In this document: piece after piece, positions 48,172-59,627 of the stretch
How the letters are laid out: each line of letters starts with the position of its first letter
Position numbering within the stretch: position 1 is the stretch's first letter
Source of the DNA: Alisma plantago-aquatica
Lineage: Eukaryota; Streptophyta; Magnoliopsida; Alismatales; Alismataceae
DNA: 64,000 bases
Direction of reading: 5' to 3'
Assembly (NCBI GenBank): GCA_963693085.1
Contig: OY856414.1
Span: 264,315,001-264,379,000 of the forward strand
Made by a program: the position numbers and the translations under genes
Notes under the pieces: model-generated
What the model was told of the DNA's origin: nothing
Databases searched by the model: none
The model's input: only the letters and a program-made list of their open reading frames with translations

Positions 48172-48960
48172 CTAAAAATGAGCCTCACATATATCAGACC
48201 ACACGAACTTCACATCATTCCGAGTCAACTTGGTAAGTGGCAACACGGTCTTTGAGAAATCCTTGATGAAGCACCGATAATATCCGGCCAACCCCAAGAA
48301 GCTACGAATCTCAGGGGTTTTTTTTAGTGCAGGCCAGTCTCGAACTATTGACACTTTAGTTGGATGCACGGAAATCATTCCTCCGGAGATGATGTGTCTG
48401 AGAAACATGACTCGGTCTATCCAAAACTCACATTTTGAGAACTTTCTGTAGAACTTCTGCTTTCTCCTGATATCAAGGACTCTACCCACATAGTCACGGT
48501 GTTGAGCTAGGTCATTGGAGTACACCAAGATGTCGTCTATGAACACGATCACAAGGGTGTCAAGAAAGGGTTGGAACACATTGTTCATAAGGTTCATAAA
48601 GACACTAGGTGTGTTGGATAACCCAAACGGAATGACCACAAACTCATAATGGTCATATCAGGTTCAAAAAGCTATCTTAGGTATATCCTCACTTCTCACT
48701 CTCACCTGATGGTATCCTGACCTCAAATCGATCTTGGAAAAGACTCGGGCTGATTTGAGTTGGCCAAAAAGGTCATCTATTTTGGGTAGGGTGTACTTGT
48801 TCTTAATGGTCGCCTAATTGATCATCTGATAATCAATACACATTCCAAGTGATCCATCCTTCTTCTTTAAAAAAAGGATTGGTGCTCCCTATGGTGATGT
48901 ACTAGGTCAGATAAAACCTTTATCTAGCAACTCCTACAACTGAGTTTTCAACTCAAGCAA
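48172..48960 (-). pseudogene. Gypsy-B reverse transcriptase
   Basis: From about 48960 the reading includes the KKKDGSL block, then [20 protein letters not shown] (first catalytic Asp) and SGYHQVRV. The open part from 48639 has VIPFGLSNTPSVFMNLMN, FIDDILVYS (active-site DD), then FLGLAGYYRCFIKDFSK. Stops at about 48812 and near 48655 break the upper part. Both catalytic aspartate positions are still readable, so decay is moderate. Confidence 0.9.
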
Positions 48961-49099
48961 CTTAGCAGGGGCCATTCTATAGGGTGCCTTAGATATAGCA
49001 CTAGTCCCGGGAGCTAACTCAATGGAGAAATCTACCTCCCTCTCAGGGGGAATCCCTGGTAGATAATCTAGAAACACGTCTGCATACTCCCAAACAACC

Positions 49100-49590
49100 T
49101 ATATTTCCTCTAAGGGTCATACCTTGGCCTCGGGATCAGTGACTATGGATAGGTATGCTCAACAACCTTTGGATAACATCTGCTCAGCCTTCAAAGTCAA
49201 CACATAAAGGCTGGTAGTCGCATCTCTCCTTCCTCGAATGGTAAAGTGTGGATGACCAAGTTTCCTAATGAGGATCTTCTTTTTTCTACAGTCGATCTGT
49301 TCTCTATAGGTGTAAAGCCAATCCATACCAATGATTACATCAAAATCATTCATATCGAGGAGGATGAAGTTAGAGGGAAGCTCATGATTCAGGTACTTAA
49401 CTGTCAATACATGGTTTTTTTAAAAGAGATGTATATATCTGACCACTCGCGGTTGTGACATCCAAAACATAGCCTAAATCCTTAATGTCCAAACAAAGCA
49501 TAGTTACCAGATTTCTTGAAATAAAAGTATTAGTAGAACCAGAATCAAAAAGAGCTTTTACATTTTGTCCCATGACTTCAAGCATGCCTA
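49100..49590 (-). pseudogene. Gypsy-B aspartic protease
   Basis: ALFDSGSTNTFIS carries the DSG active-site triad near 49545. After a frameshift near 49405 comes FILLDMNDFDVIIGMDWLY, the usual flap and C-terminal part of a retroviral-type aspartic protease, ending near the RT linker. It is expected to process the gag-pol polyprotein. Confidence 0.88.
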
Positions 49591-49639
49591 CATAGTTTCA
49601 TACTATATCAGACTTCCATTACATGATCAAACTAAATTG

Positions 49640-51038
49640 AAAGGAAAACTCTATGAGTTATTACCCTCGATCAACCTATTAGAATTTGCCTGGGCTTCTT
49701 CATTGTCGATTGAGAACACTCTGGTTTGTCTTCTCTCTCCAATAGGTGGACCTCCAGCTGGTACTCCTGCTGCTGCTGGGGGTGCTACTGCCACTGGTTG
49801 TGCTGCCACTAGACCTCTTGGATCAGGCAGAGGGAAGTTGGTGATGAAGTCTCCCTCCTGCTGGAAACGGTAGCACACCCTCTTCTTGAAGCGAAACTTC
49901 CCAGGATGTGTCCTTCCATGGGTATGACACTTCTGAAAGAGACTCTCACCACATGACTTTCCTTTATGTCCATGCTTACCCTTGGTGTGGTTACGCCCTT
50001 GTCCCTTGGTGTGGTTACGCCCTTGTCCTTTCTTGTGGTCATTCTTATGTCCTTGAGTACCTTCAGTGAAACCCAAATATCCTTTGGGTGGGTTCTGAGA
50101 AGGCATCACTGTCCTCTCCATTTCTAAGGCGGTGTTTTAGGCTTCAGCAAAGGTTGATGGTTTACTCACCATCACATGAGGCTTGATTGTAGGTTGAAGA
50201 CGCTCCACAAAATGGTCCACCCACCTTTCCTCAGTCATCATGTGCCCAAACCGCTCCAAGATGCAAAACTTACAGCCAAAGTCCGCAATAGATAGGCTAC
50301 CCTAGATCATATTGATGAACTCTCTTTCCTTCTCCTTCTTAGCTGAGGTGGGGATGAATTTGGCTATAAAGATAGTCCTAAAGTTGGTCCATGCCATCGA
50401 CTCCTCACTCATATGTCGATCCATGATGTGGTTCTCCCACCAGATCTTGGTTGCTCCTTCCAAAGGTGAGCAGCAAAAGGAACCTTCTTGTTTGGTTGTA
50501 CCTCCAACATGCAGAAACTGTTCTCGACTACCAGCAACCAAGCATCTACTTTTTTGACCACTTAGGTCTTATCCTCTCCCCATAATCTCTCAATGTTCAG
50601 CTTGATGAAATCCATAATGGTGACTCCAAGTCGGGGACGAACGGAAAGAGATTCACCATTTTCATCTCTGACTATATCCCTGAGGGCCAGGGCACTAATG
50701 GCCTCAGTTAGCCTCTTTTACTATTCCATCCATAGGGCAACTGGGGTGTGGACTACCATTGTCGGTCCTGGTCCACTAGTCTAGTTCTCCTCAAACTTGA
50801 CCTCATCCTCATACATGTGTTCTTCTTCCTGATCCATTTCGGGGTTGTCAAAGGATACTGGCTAAGGATTGGGGCCTTCTTCTGAGGCTCCCTTGGGTCT
50901 CTTTCTCTTCTTTGAGGACTCATCACCCCGGTCCCTCTTTCTCTTCTCATAAGATTTCTTCCTCTTACGGGGAGGCCAACCCCTAGCTGGGTTCTCGATG
51001 GCCTCAACAGGAGTAGCTACGGTCTTCACACGAGCCAT
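49640..51038 (-). pseudogene. Gypsy-B gag
   Basis: The start MARVKTVATPVEA at 51038 is preceded by leader sequence shared with gypsy-A. A basic KRK-rich segment follows, then the Retrotrans_gag region (about 50541-50300: IWWENHIMDRHM, WTNFRTIFIAKFIP). A GQGRNHTK repeat and a degenerate knuckle (CYRFQQEGDFITNFP, cysteines lost at positions 2 and 4) come next near 49850. At least four stops occur (for example at about 50859, 50783 and 50563). Gag forms the particle that packages element RNA. Confidence 0.85.
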
Positions 51039-51150
51039 CTACATAAGCATACAATCAAACTTTAGCTTACATTTAAACTAATTATACTTATGCCAATGGC
51101 ATCTTTTTCATGTACCTTTTATTAATTTGGTGGAGGATCCCTTAATCCTT

Positions 51151-51337
51151 ATCATGTTGATGACATCACACTCTTGCATTGCTTTTGACTTGAACTTGAA
51201 CAAGCTAGGGCTTGTGTAATTGGATAATTTTCATGTACCTAAAGCCTAAAGTCAATCTTGAACAAACATATTAGATACATAGGAATGGAATGGTTAAGTC
51301 ATTATCAAAATATGGTCAATGTATAACTCTCAAGTCA
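51151..51337 (-). repeat. Copia 3' LTR, inner fragment
   Basis: This matches 61832-61995 of the 5' LTR (CATTGCTTTTGACTTGAACT, AAGTCAATCTTGAACAAACA, GTATAACTCTCAAGTCA). About 0.94 kb of LTR that should lie between this and the outer fragment is missing, together with the gypsy-B 5' LTR. The left edge is accurate to about 20 bp. Confidence 0.85.
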
Positions 51338-51356
51338 AGATTCTCTCCCTTTTTTA
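51338..51356 (-). other. Polypurine tract of the copia element
   Basis: Minus-strand AAAAAAGGGAGAGAATCT directly precedes the LTR start TGACTTGAGAG. Confidence 0.85.
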
Positions 51357-52022
51357 CAATGACAATCCATTCCTCAATCATATTGAAAAGGATATGTAAA
51401 GTTACACCTTTGCATTGCAAATTTCAAAGGGAATCATGATTTTAACAATGTTAATTGCTCCCCCTCAATCAATGCTTACTCTTACCTACATAGTTAGTCT
51501 TTCTACACAAAATAATATAACATGTATACTATATGGTCCTTTAGCAAGTCACATGTAAAAGCATATAATGAACAAGAAAAGGATCACATAGACAATAAAA
51601 GAAATATGGTTGAGCTTCAAAACATTGAACTTCTATCCCCCTTTTGACATTATAAAAAAGGAATGGGGTAGAAGAGCACATAATAGGTCTTCTCCAAGTA
51701 CAACTAAAACATACATCCACAACATAAGATATGCAATCTCAAAGAATACGCCAAACAGATATGAGAGAGAAACAAGAAATCTAAGTCATAATAAAAATAC
51801 GGGAAACATGGCACAAACTCATGAGATATAGTAAATCAAAGAATAAGTGTACATATGATTAAGATTACAACACACAAAACATGTCCTCAAAAACAACTAA
51901 AAACCAAAATGATGATAGAAATAGTACATCTCAGATAATGTGCCCAGATGCTTTTAGTACAAAATAGTCTAGAAAGATATATATGATCTACATCTAAAAA
52001 TTAAAACTAAAACATCTAAATA
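51357..52022. other. Copia non-coding region between the downstream ORF and the polypurine tract
   Basis: AT-rich, with no frame or motif that I recognise. SIRE-type elements usually carry such an untranslated stretch here. Confidence 0.5.
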
Positions 52023-53664
52023 TCTAGGCTATCTATGTCCACAACATCCTCATCATCGACATCAACATCATCATTAGAAGCTTTGGGATCATAGTCATCA
52101 TCTATCTGAAGGTGCAACAGAGACAGCAACATCACCTTCATCACTAGAGTCAACAACAAAACCATCAGAATCATCATCACCATCATCCTTAGATTCCTCC
52201 TCATCAAATAGCAGCAACTTCCTCATCAGCCTAATATGGCATCTCCTAATTGATAGAGGAACTGAAACTATGATCGGGCCACCTGGTATTCTGCTCAGCC
52301 CAAGATATACCAAGGTCATGTATCTCTTGGGCTTAAGGGTAAGAAGGAGCAGAGGTGTCAAGTCTTGCAAGCATGACAGCTATAGACCAACATGAAGAGG
52401 TAGCACAATAGGGGTAGATCCACTAACAACATAGGGTGTAGCAACGGAAGCAACAGGTGGATGGGTAGGGAAAAGTGCATTTTCATAGGATGCATAATCA
52501 CCTCCTGGGTAGGGCTGGTAGGTAGGGAAAGGATGTGCACAGGAAAGGTTCGTGGTAGACATGATGGCATAGATATATCGATGCATGTACTCATTAACTA
52601 GAAGGTTATATGCCTACTGATGCATCATGTAACCCATGCGGGTTTCATTGGATACATGGAAAGAGGCACATGCAGGTTGGAATGGCTGAGGTGGTGGAGG
52701 TGCCTAGGTGGAGGTGGAGTCTGTAGGTGTGGTAGAGGAAGGGTTAGGAACACTCTTCTGAAATGTGGTCTCACTGATGCAAACTCCTTTTCGGGCATGT
52801 TTCTAATGAAGGTCATGAAAAAGAGATTTTCCAGTGGTAGTCTAAAAGAGACCACAAATCAAGGTTGGGTAGGGTGGGTGGGTGCCACGGGTGTTCTTAT
52901 AAGAGTCAAAGTAGGTAATGTGATGGAGAACATATCTAGACAACTTGACTCTGATATTCTTCAAGATATAGAACATAATCACCATAGTGTTCTCTGAAAT
53001 TTCAATTTGGTTTTTCTTTGGATGAATATTGTAGTTGATTACTAGGGTAAGTATGTGGTTCTTGAGGTCTAAGGCTGAGGAGGGAAGGGTATACTTCTTC
53101 CTATAGGGAAACTTAGGCTTCTTCAAGAATTTATAAATGTTGGGAAGAGTCAGACCATATTTCTTGTAGAAGGCCTCATGGTTAACAAGGTCAAAATACT
53201 TAGGGTAATCCTTCCTCCAAGTGTCAATCACCTCACAACCAAAGAAAAAGATATTCGTCGTATCTTTGGAGACTTGTAATTTCTTCCCGACTATCATGGA
53301 AGTAAGGACTACTTGAGCATTATGTGGGGGGTACAAGAGTGTCATAATTCCATTGCAAATTTGCATAGAATTTGTGAACGGATTTGGTACTTGTGATCGA
53401 ATTGTGGTAGAACACACGTTCAAAACTCAAGGTGGAGAGGTGGTGGTCATAAAGCAACTCAGCTACTTAATCAATAATATTTTTTCTACACATACGTGGC
53501 TCAAAAATGGAACGAAAAGGTAAGGGGTTCCTAGGAAGGAGCTCTTTGTACCTATTTAGAGCATCATCGGAGACAAAGAATGTATCATCAAAGGGTATAA
53601 GGTGTGAGTTGGAGGAGGAGGATGGTGCTCTAGCTGGGGCAGCTCTCTTTCTCCTATTAGAAGC
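52023..53664 (-). pseudogene. SIRE-type downstream ORF (historically called env-like)
   Basis: The frame starts MASNRRKRAAPARAPSSSS at 53664. It continues IPFDDTFFVSDDALNRYKEL and ends at a stop near 53467. In the next frame, 53423-52842 gives a long open segment (WRKDYPKYFDLVNHEAFYKK, LPNIYKFLKKPKFPYRKKY). The tail near 52190-52023 is very acidic (Asp/Glu/Ser runs, ending DIDSLDI) and has a frameshift near 52110. Lying between RNase H and the 3' LTR, it matches the extra gene of SIRE/Maximus copia elements. No signal peptide or clear membrane segment is visible in the supported part, so the function is unknown. Confidence 0.7.
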
Positions 53665-54269
53665 CATGGAGGCAAAATAAGAGGAAAGAGAGATCAAAAA
53701 AGTAGAAAACACACCACAAATTGACCAAATACCTAGGGTTGATGAGCATGAGGTCAAGGAAGGTCGAGTTAGGTAAAACTAGGGCTAGAGAGAGGATGGT
53801 CAGGGCTAGGGTTGAGAGCTTGAGGAAGCTGGAGAGTGGATTAGTTGATTTTTCTCTAGTTGAGAGGGAGAAAAGTCGGGCAAACCATACTTAAGTTTTG
53901 CTCCAACCCAGCCATCAGTTGAGTTCTATGACTGGGAAACTTGACTGAATGGCTCTTTACAAAAGCCCTCAGCCACAGATTGGTCGTGTTGGCAACTCGA
54001 TCGATAGTCAACATGAACCAACATTAGAAATTTTAATTTCTAGCCATTAGAGTACTCATTAAATTTATTTTTCTAGTATATTTTTTATTTTAAACATATT
54101 TATGCACATATCACTCATCATTGGGTACTATTTTGTGATAAAATAAGCATTTGCAAAAAATATCAAAAACAAGCAAAAAAAGGCAAAAGAGCATGAAATG
54201 TTTAGCACTAAGCAAGTAAGGGTTATCAAGATGTAAGTAAATCATATAGGATAGATAACAACTATCTAG
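53665..54269. other. Spacer between copia pol and the downstream ORF
   Basis: Non-coding. It contains a LTR-like phrase (GGCAACTCGATCGATAG near 53990) similar to the GATCGATCGAG phrase in the 5' LTR at 61643, and AT-rich sequence further right. Confidence 0.5.
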
Positions 54270-56202
54270 AAGGCATATCAAATTCATCCAAAGAATTTAT
54301 TAGCATTTTAGATCAAATAAAGTTAAATTTCTCTCTAACTAGAGGTTTTGTGAAAATGTCTGCCAACTGATTTTCCGTGTCCACATGCATGATATAGATA
54401 TCATTTTTGGCAATGTGATCACGAAGAAAATGATGACGAACCTCTATATGATTAGCTCTACTATGCAATATAGTATTTTAAGATAAATTAATTGTAATTG
54501 TATTATCACAATAGATAGGAGAAGCATAAAAGTGAATGTTAAAGTCTTGGAGCATTTGCTTCATCCATAGGACCTGGGCAAAACAACTTCAGGCTACAAT
54601 GTATTCAGCCTCGGTAGTTGATAATTCCACTGTGCTCTATTTCTTGGGGAACCAAGACACCAAGCATGGTCCTAGGAGAAAGTAAGTGCCACTTGTGCAC
54701 TTTCTATCAATCAAACATAATGTGTATTCCACATGACTATAAACCATAAGAGTAAAGTCCCTTGATTTGGGATACCATAGTAAAAAATTTGGATTTTTGG
54801 CTAAGTACCTTAAAATCTTCTTAACAACTATAAGATATGATTTCTTGGGATTATATTGAAAGTGAGCACACAAGACAACACTAAACATTATATCAGGTCT
54901 AGAGGCAGTTAATTAAAGTAAACTCCAATCATACCTCTATAGATATTTTCATCTACCTTCTCACCTTATTCATCTTTATTAAGTTTGGCGATGTTGGACA
55001 TGGGTGTGTTCATTGGCTTGGTGTTCTCCATCCCAAAGTGCTTAAGTAGCTCACTTGTATACTTGCCTTAGTTGATGAAGTTCCCATCGTTAGTTTTCTT
55101 GATTTGAATGCCAAGGAAAAACGTAATCTCACCCATCATGATCATCTCAAACTCACTCTGCATAAGCTCACTAAACTCCTTGCAAAGATCAAGATTATCA
55201 TCAACATATATTTGAATGATGAAAAAATTATTAGAAGTGTGTTTGAGAAACAAGGTAGAATCTACTTTTCCCATGATATACCCATGATCTAACAAAAAGT
55301 TCTTTATTTTCTCATACCAAGCTCGAGGTGCTTGTTTGAGTCCATAGAGAGTTATTTTAGAACAAATAAACATGGTTAGGTACACTATCATGTTCAAAGC
55401 CCGGGGGTTGTGCAACATACACTTCTTCCTCAATTGTACCATTCAAAAACACACTTTTAACATCCATTTGATAAATAAGAAAGTTTTTATAACTAAAAAA
55501 AGCAAGCAACATACGAATGGACTCAAGTCTAGCTACAGGTGCATATGTTTCATCAAAATCTATACCTTCCTCCTGATTGTAGCCTTGATCCACTAACCTT
55601 GCTTTGTTCCTTACCACCATGCCGCTTTCATCTAGCTTGTTGTGGTAGACCCACTTAGTGTCAATGATCTTTCTATCACTTGGTCTTGGCACTACGGTTC
55701 ACACATTGTTCTTTTCAAATTGCTCCAATTCTTCTTGCATGGCTAGGATCCATTCATCATCCCCAAGAACTTCTTTGACGTTCTTTGGCTCAAGTTGTGA
55801 AATGAAGGCATTATTGACTTGTTCTTTGTTGAAGGAAGTTCACATTTTCACTCTTTTAAAAGGTTCACCTAAAATGAGCTCTTTTGGATGATTCTTTGCA
55901 AAGCGGGGAGTTGGATCCTTCTTTTCTTCATCTTTTTCTTCTTCTTGAGTGACCACCTCTTTTCCCTTTTAGTTGATGTTGAGTTCTATTAAGATAGGAA
56001 TCAATTCACCTGTAACATCATCATTGGGAACAATATATTTGGGAATAGAGGGGTTAGTCTCAATAAACTTAACATTCTACTTTAGCAAGATCAACATTAA
56101 ATACTCTATAAGCCTTTCTAGTAATTCTATATCCAAGAAAGAAAGCCTTGTAGGATTTCTGATCAAACTTGTCGAGAGAATATTTTGTATTTAAAATAAA
56201 AC
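54270..56202 (-). pseudogene. Copia pol, reverse transcriptase and RNase H
   Basis: From 55692 the copia RT opening reads [16 protein letters not shown], then [20 protein letters not shown] and [13 protein letters not shown] (first catalytic Asp). After a frameshift near 55370 come LYGLKQAPRAWYEK and IYVDDNLDL, the active-site YVDD. RNase H follows at 54888-54300 with STTEAEYI (Glu), a CDN motif and VDTENQLADIFTKPL near the end. Several stops break RNase H. The integrase C-terminal end (FGCPCFILNTKYSLDKFD, FFLGYR) lies at 56069-56202, next to the LINE. Confidence 0.9.
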
Positions 56203-56218
56203 AAGGACATCCAAAAAC

Positions 56219-57359
56219 CGAGATGTTGTCTTTCTGAATCACCTTTTCTTTCAAGGTGACCTTGCTGCTACTTACTGGAACAAGTTCTCTATTCTTACTG
56301 CTAGAGCCTGACCATATAACACAACTGAGTTGTTGTCTTTCTGTTCGCTGGGGAGATCGTCCATTGTTATGGATTGGATTGCAGCTTGCCTTGCTTCGCT
56401 TACCCCTTTCTATATATGGAGATGGAGATGTCGCGCCAGATATGACGGCTGTAAGGCCCCTATCGCCCGAGATATGAACTGCATGATCGCGCAGCTCAAC
56501 TTTATGTTGAAAAAGAGGTGGTTCCGTGTCCTTGCTCAGCCGGAGGATCACAAACGTCTTAATCATTACGGCATTGATGACCCAAACTATGCTCTTAGAG
56601 AAGTTAACCTTATGAGATGGATGACCCCTGACATTAATTCCTTGAAGATGAACGTCACGATAGGTAGAAGCAAAGACTCTTCTGGTCATAACAGGTGGTG
56701 GATGGCTAGTATCATCAGGAATCACCGAGCTGCAATCTGTCAGATTGCTAGAGCATGGTTAACTGCGACTGATCATATTTCTGCGTCCCTTCAAGCTTGT
56801 GCCGTAGGGTTGAAGTTGGCGGAGAATCAATCCTTGCGGATCGCAGTGGTGGAGTTAGACGATGACAACACATATCACATGTTATGGGGCACTGCTTGTA
56901 TTCCTTGGAGGATATCTCGTATCGTCAGGGAGTTGAAGAGCTACATGGAGGATGAAGGAATTGTAGGATCGCTTGTACACAGGGCCATCAATTCCATTCC
57001 CAGAGAGATTGGTAAGTGGGGTGCTCTCAGTCAGGATCTGATTGTGATTTCTGATCCCAGCAGATTGCCGGCTAGAGTTCGCGGTATGGCTTTTCTTGAG
57101 AGGAACCACACTCCTTACGTGGTTTTGAAGATTAAGAATCCTTAATGCTTTGGTTGGGGTGCTGTTTGGAGTCTATCTTGTTTGGTCTCTCTGTGTGGTC
57201 GGGGTTTTTGCTGTGGTTTCTGTGATGTGGTGTTTTATTGTTGAGGTCCATGTGGGGGTTCGACCTGCATTTTATAAGCAGGAGACGTATTTGTTGCTTT
57301 TAAATGCTCACACGAGGAGGGTGAGATGAATAGACGACCTCCTGGCTTCTTCTAAAAAA
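56219..57359 (+). mobile_element. 5'-truncated LINE inserted in the copia integrase gene
   Basis: The insertion is bounded by a perfect 16-bp target duplication, AAGGACATCCAAAAAC, at 56203-56218 and 57360-57375. An A8 tail lies at its right end. Removing the insert makes the copia integrase reading continue (GYFHVFGCP then CFILN). Length is 1.14 kb, so only the 3' end of the LINE was copied, which is usual for target-primed reverse transcription. Confidence 0.95.
56330..57145 (+). pseudogene. LINE ORF2 C-terminus with RNase H-like domain
   Basis: The frame covers the last part of LINE ORF2. The segment with WWMASIIRNHRAAICQIARAW and then LQACAVGLKLAENQ followed by IAVVELDDDN has the fold order of the plant LINE RNase H domain (RVT_3). 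The position usually held by Glu in the AEA motif is Gln. The true frame is entered by truncation, so the ATG has no meaning. It ends LKIKNP at 57145, followed by about 205 bp of 3' untranslated sequence to the tail. It is open throughout, suggesting recent insertion. Confidence 0.8.
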
Positions 57360-57375
57360 AAGGACATCCAAAAAC

Positions 57376-58460
57376 ATGGAAATACCCAATAGAAAACTTC
57401 CTACCACGCCATAGCTCATAGGGGGTTTTCTTCAAAGAAGGATGTATAAAAACCCAGTTTTGCACAAAACATGAGGTACTAATGGCTACGGCTCAGAACT
57501 TATTTGGAGTATCATACTCTAAAAGTATAGTCCTAGACATCTCCTATAGTGCCCTATTCTTCCTCTCTACAACCCCATTTTTTTGAGGTGTTCAAGGTGA
57601 AGATAAGTTATGTGCATATCTAGATTCTTCAAAAAAATGTTTAAAAATATCATTTTCAAATTCTCCCCCATGATCACTATGGGTGGTAACAATCTGGCAA
57701 GAAGTTTCATTCTCACCTCATTTACAAAAACTAGATTAAACATCAAGTGTGTCACTCTTAGAAATGAGAAAGAAGGTTCAAGTAGATCTAGAGAAATCAT
57801 CAACAATAACAACACAATACTTGGAACCACAAAACAATTGAGTTCTCATTGGTCTAAATAGATCAATATGAAGAAGTTCAAGATCTCTATCGGTACTAAG
57901 GACTCCTTTGGATTTGAAGGAGGACTAGGTTTTCTTTCCTTGGGTACAAGGTTGGCATACCTCATTCTTTTTAAAATCCAATTTGGAAAGTCCCTTGACC
58001 AAGTTTTTTTTACTCAACTTCTTCAACTGATGCATATTTACATGAGCAAGTTGACGATGCCAAAGAGAAATATCATTCAAATTGACTATTAGGAATCTAT
58101 CAACAATAGGCTTAATAAAGTTAAGAATAATTAAATTAATATTACCACTTCTAGTTCCCTTATATATGACTTGATATGTGAGGAAATCTAGAATCAAGTA
58201 TTCAAAAGAAGTAAATAGCAAAAGGTAACCATTATTACATAATTGACTTACACCTATTAAATTGTGATGTAGGCCATCCACAAAGAGAACATTCTTGATA
58301 CATAAGGATTCACCTACATCACCCTCACCTTTTACCTTACCTTTCTTATTGTCCCCAAAGTTAACCAAACCTCCTTTCTTCTTAGTGAAGTTGTTGAAAT
58401 GGCTTATATCACCTGTCATGTTCTTAGTGCAACCACTGTCAACAATCTATCTTTCTTTTT
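57376..58460 (-). pseudogene. Copia protease end and integrase
   Basis: The protease active site DSGC lies at 58429-58440, with a stop replacing the usual Trp at 58447-58449. The GAG-pre-integrase region (58419-57925) has LWHRQLAHVNMHQLKKL and CQPCTQGKK, the HHCC zinc-binding pattern. The core then shows VIVDDFSR, THSDHGGEFEN and KNGVVERKNR, which are the D, D and E catalytic residues, in shifting frames to about 57570. The segment ends GYFHVFGCP at the LINE insertion. Integrase would join element DNA to the host chromosome. Confidence 0.88.
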
Positions 58461-59627
58461 CCTGTAAGAAAGGAGAATGTCAGTACCCAACTCAAACTTT
58501 GAAACTTGGAGTTAGCTTGGGGACTCATTTCATCTTTGGGTTGGTCCCCTTGGGCTTGTAAGGACAATAAGTAGAATAATGATCATCACATTTGCAATGA
58601 GAACAAATCATAGGGTTCTTGGTGTCGGAAGACTCACCAATGAAAAAGGAGGTTTCCTTAATATTTTCTTACCTTTGGCTTTGTTCTTTCCCTTAGGTTC
58701 TCCCCCTACAAATCCCAAACCACTAGTACCACTTTGTTTGGTAGAATGGTCAAGGATTTCATTTGGGGAGTTTTTCCCTTTGAGGAATGTCTACAGAGAG
58801 ACTCTAAGTCTATGATTGTCATCATTAAGAGATATGATAGTAGAAGATAAACTAGCAAGATCATCTCTAGGATGAACAAGGTTGAACTCTAAATAGAGGG
58901 CTTTAGTCAAATAAGAATCATTCTCAAGAGAAATATAAGCAACATCATTACTAAGCAAGATAGGTCTAGAAGATAAATCATTAACTTGACCAAGTAACCT
59001 AGCATTTTCAGATTGAAGCAATTGAATTTACTTGAGATAAGCATCCCTCTCATATCTATGAGAATCAACAATAAGCTTGAATTCAACATTTTTAGTTTTA
59101 AAGGTTTCAAGCTCATTTAGGCACTTTTGGTTGTCTTCCTTAAGAGTTTCAATGTTCATAATGTAAACGCCATTCTCTACCTCAGCTCCATTGTATTAGA
59201 GCTCATGATCAAGAAATTGGCCTTGCAAGTTATCAATATTCTCAAGATGAGTTTTCTCATTTTACTCAAGAATCTCAAGTTTAGCATACAAATCATCAAT
59301 AATTCCTCCTAACATTTTTCATTTAGATTTACATATAACAAAAGAAGAACGGGTAGAAACAAGCATATCAATAAGATTTTCTTTAGATAACTCATGCAAA
59401 CTTACCACACTTACCTCACCAATTTATTCACTTCTAGAGGCCATGAGTGCAAGGTGGCACTCTCCTTCTTCATCGGAGCTAGATCCACTTGAAAATGATG
59501 CTTCCTAAGATGCATGAGCTATATTCTTATGTCTTCTATCCTTCTTTTCCTTCGTCTTGTACTTGCTCTCCTTATTGTACACTTCCTCCTTCTTGGAGCT
59601 TCCCTTGTGGTGCGACTTCTTGGATTT
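58461..59627 (-). pseudogene. Copia gag/pol linker with a second zinc knuckle
   Basis: The minus-strand reading near 58606-58562 gives ICSHCKCDDHYSTYC, a second CX2CX4HX4C knuckle, then PYKPKG. The stretch between (59627-58610) is Lys/Glu/Asn/Leu-rich, with heptad-like leucine spacing suggestive of coiled coil, but it is broken by several stops. SIRE-type elements have a long gag of this kind. It is weakly supported beyond the knuckle. Confidence 0.65.

Larger units (their letters stand above)
34026..51150 (-). mobile_element. Gypsy-B: Ty3/gypsy retrotransposon lacking its 5' LTR
   Basis: In minus-strand order: leader (about 51150-51039), gag, protease, reverse transcriptase, RNase H, integrase, [scrambled block, inverted-repeat block and CACTA#2], integrase C-terminus with a chromodomain-like tail, polypurine tract and a 2.85-kb 3' LTR. 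A long LTR plus the chromo-like tail fits the Tekay/Del chromovirus group. The 5' LTR and PBS are absent: leader sequence shared with gypsy-A passes directly into copia LTR sequence near 51150. The element is inserted in the copia 3' LTR. Confidence 0.85.

Noticed and set aside
52620..52997. 125-codon plus-strand frame
   Set aside because: Antisense shadow of the SIRE-type downstream ORF.
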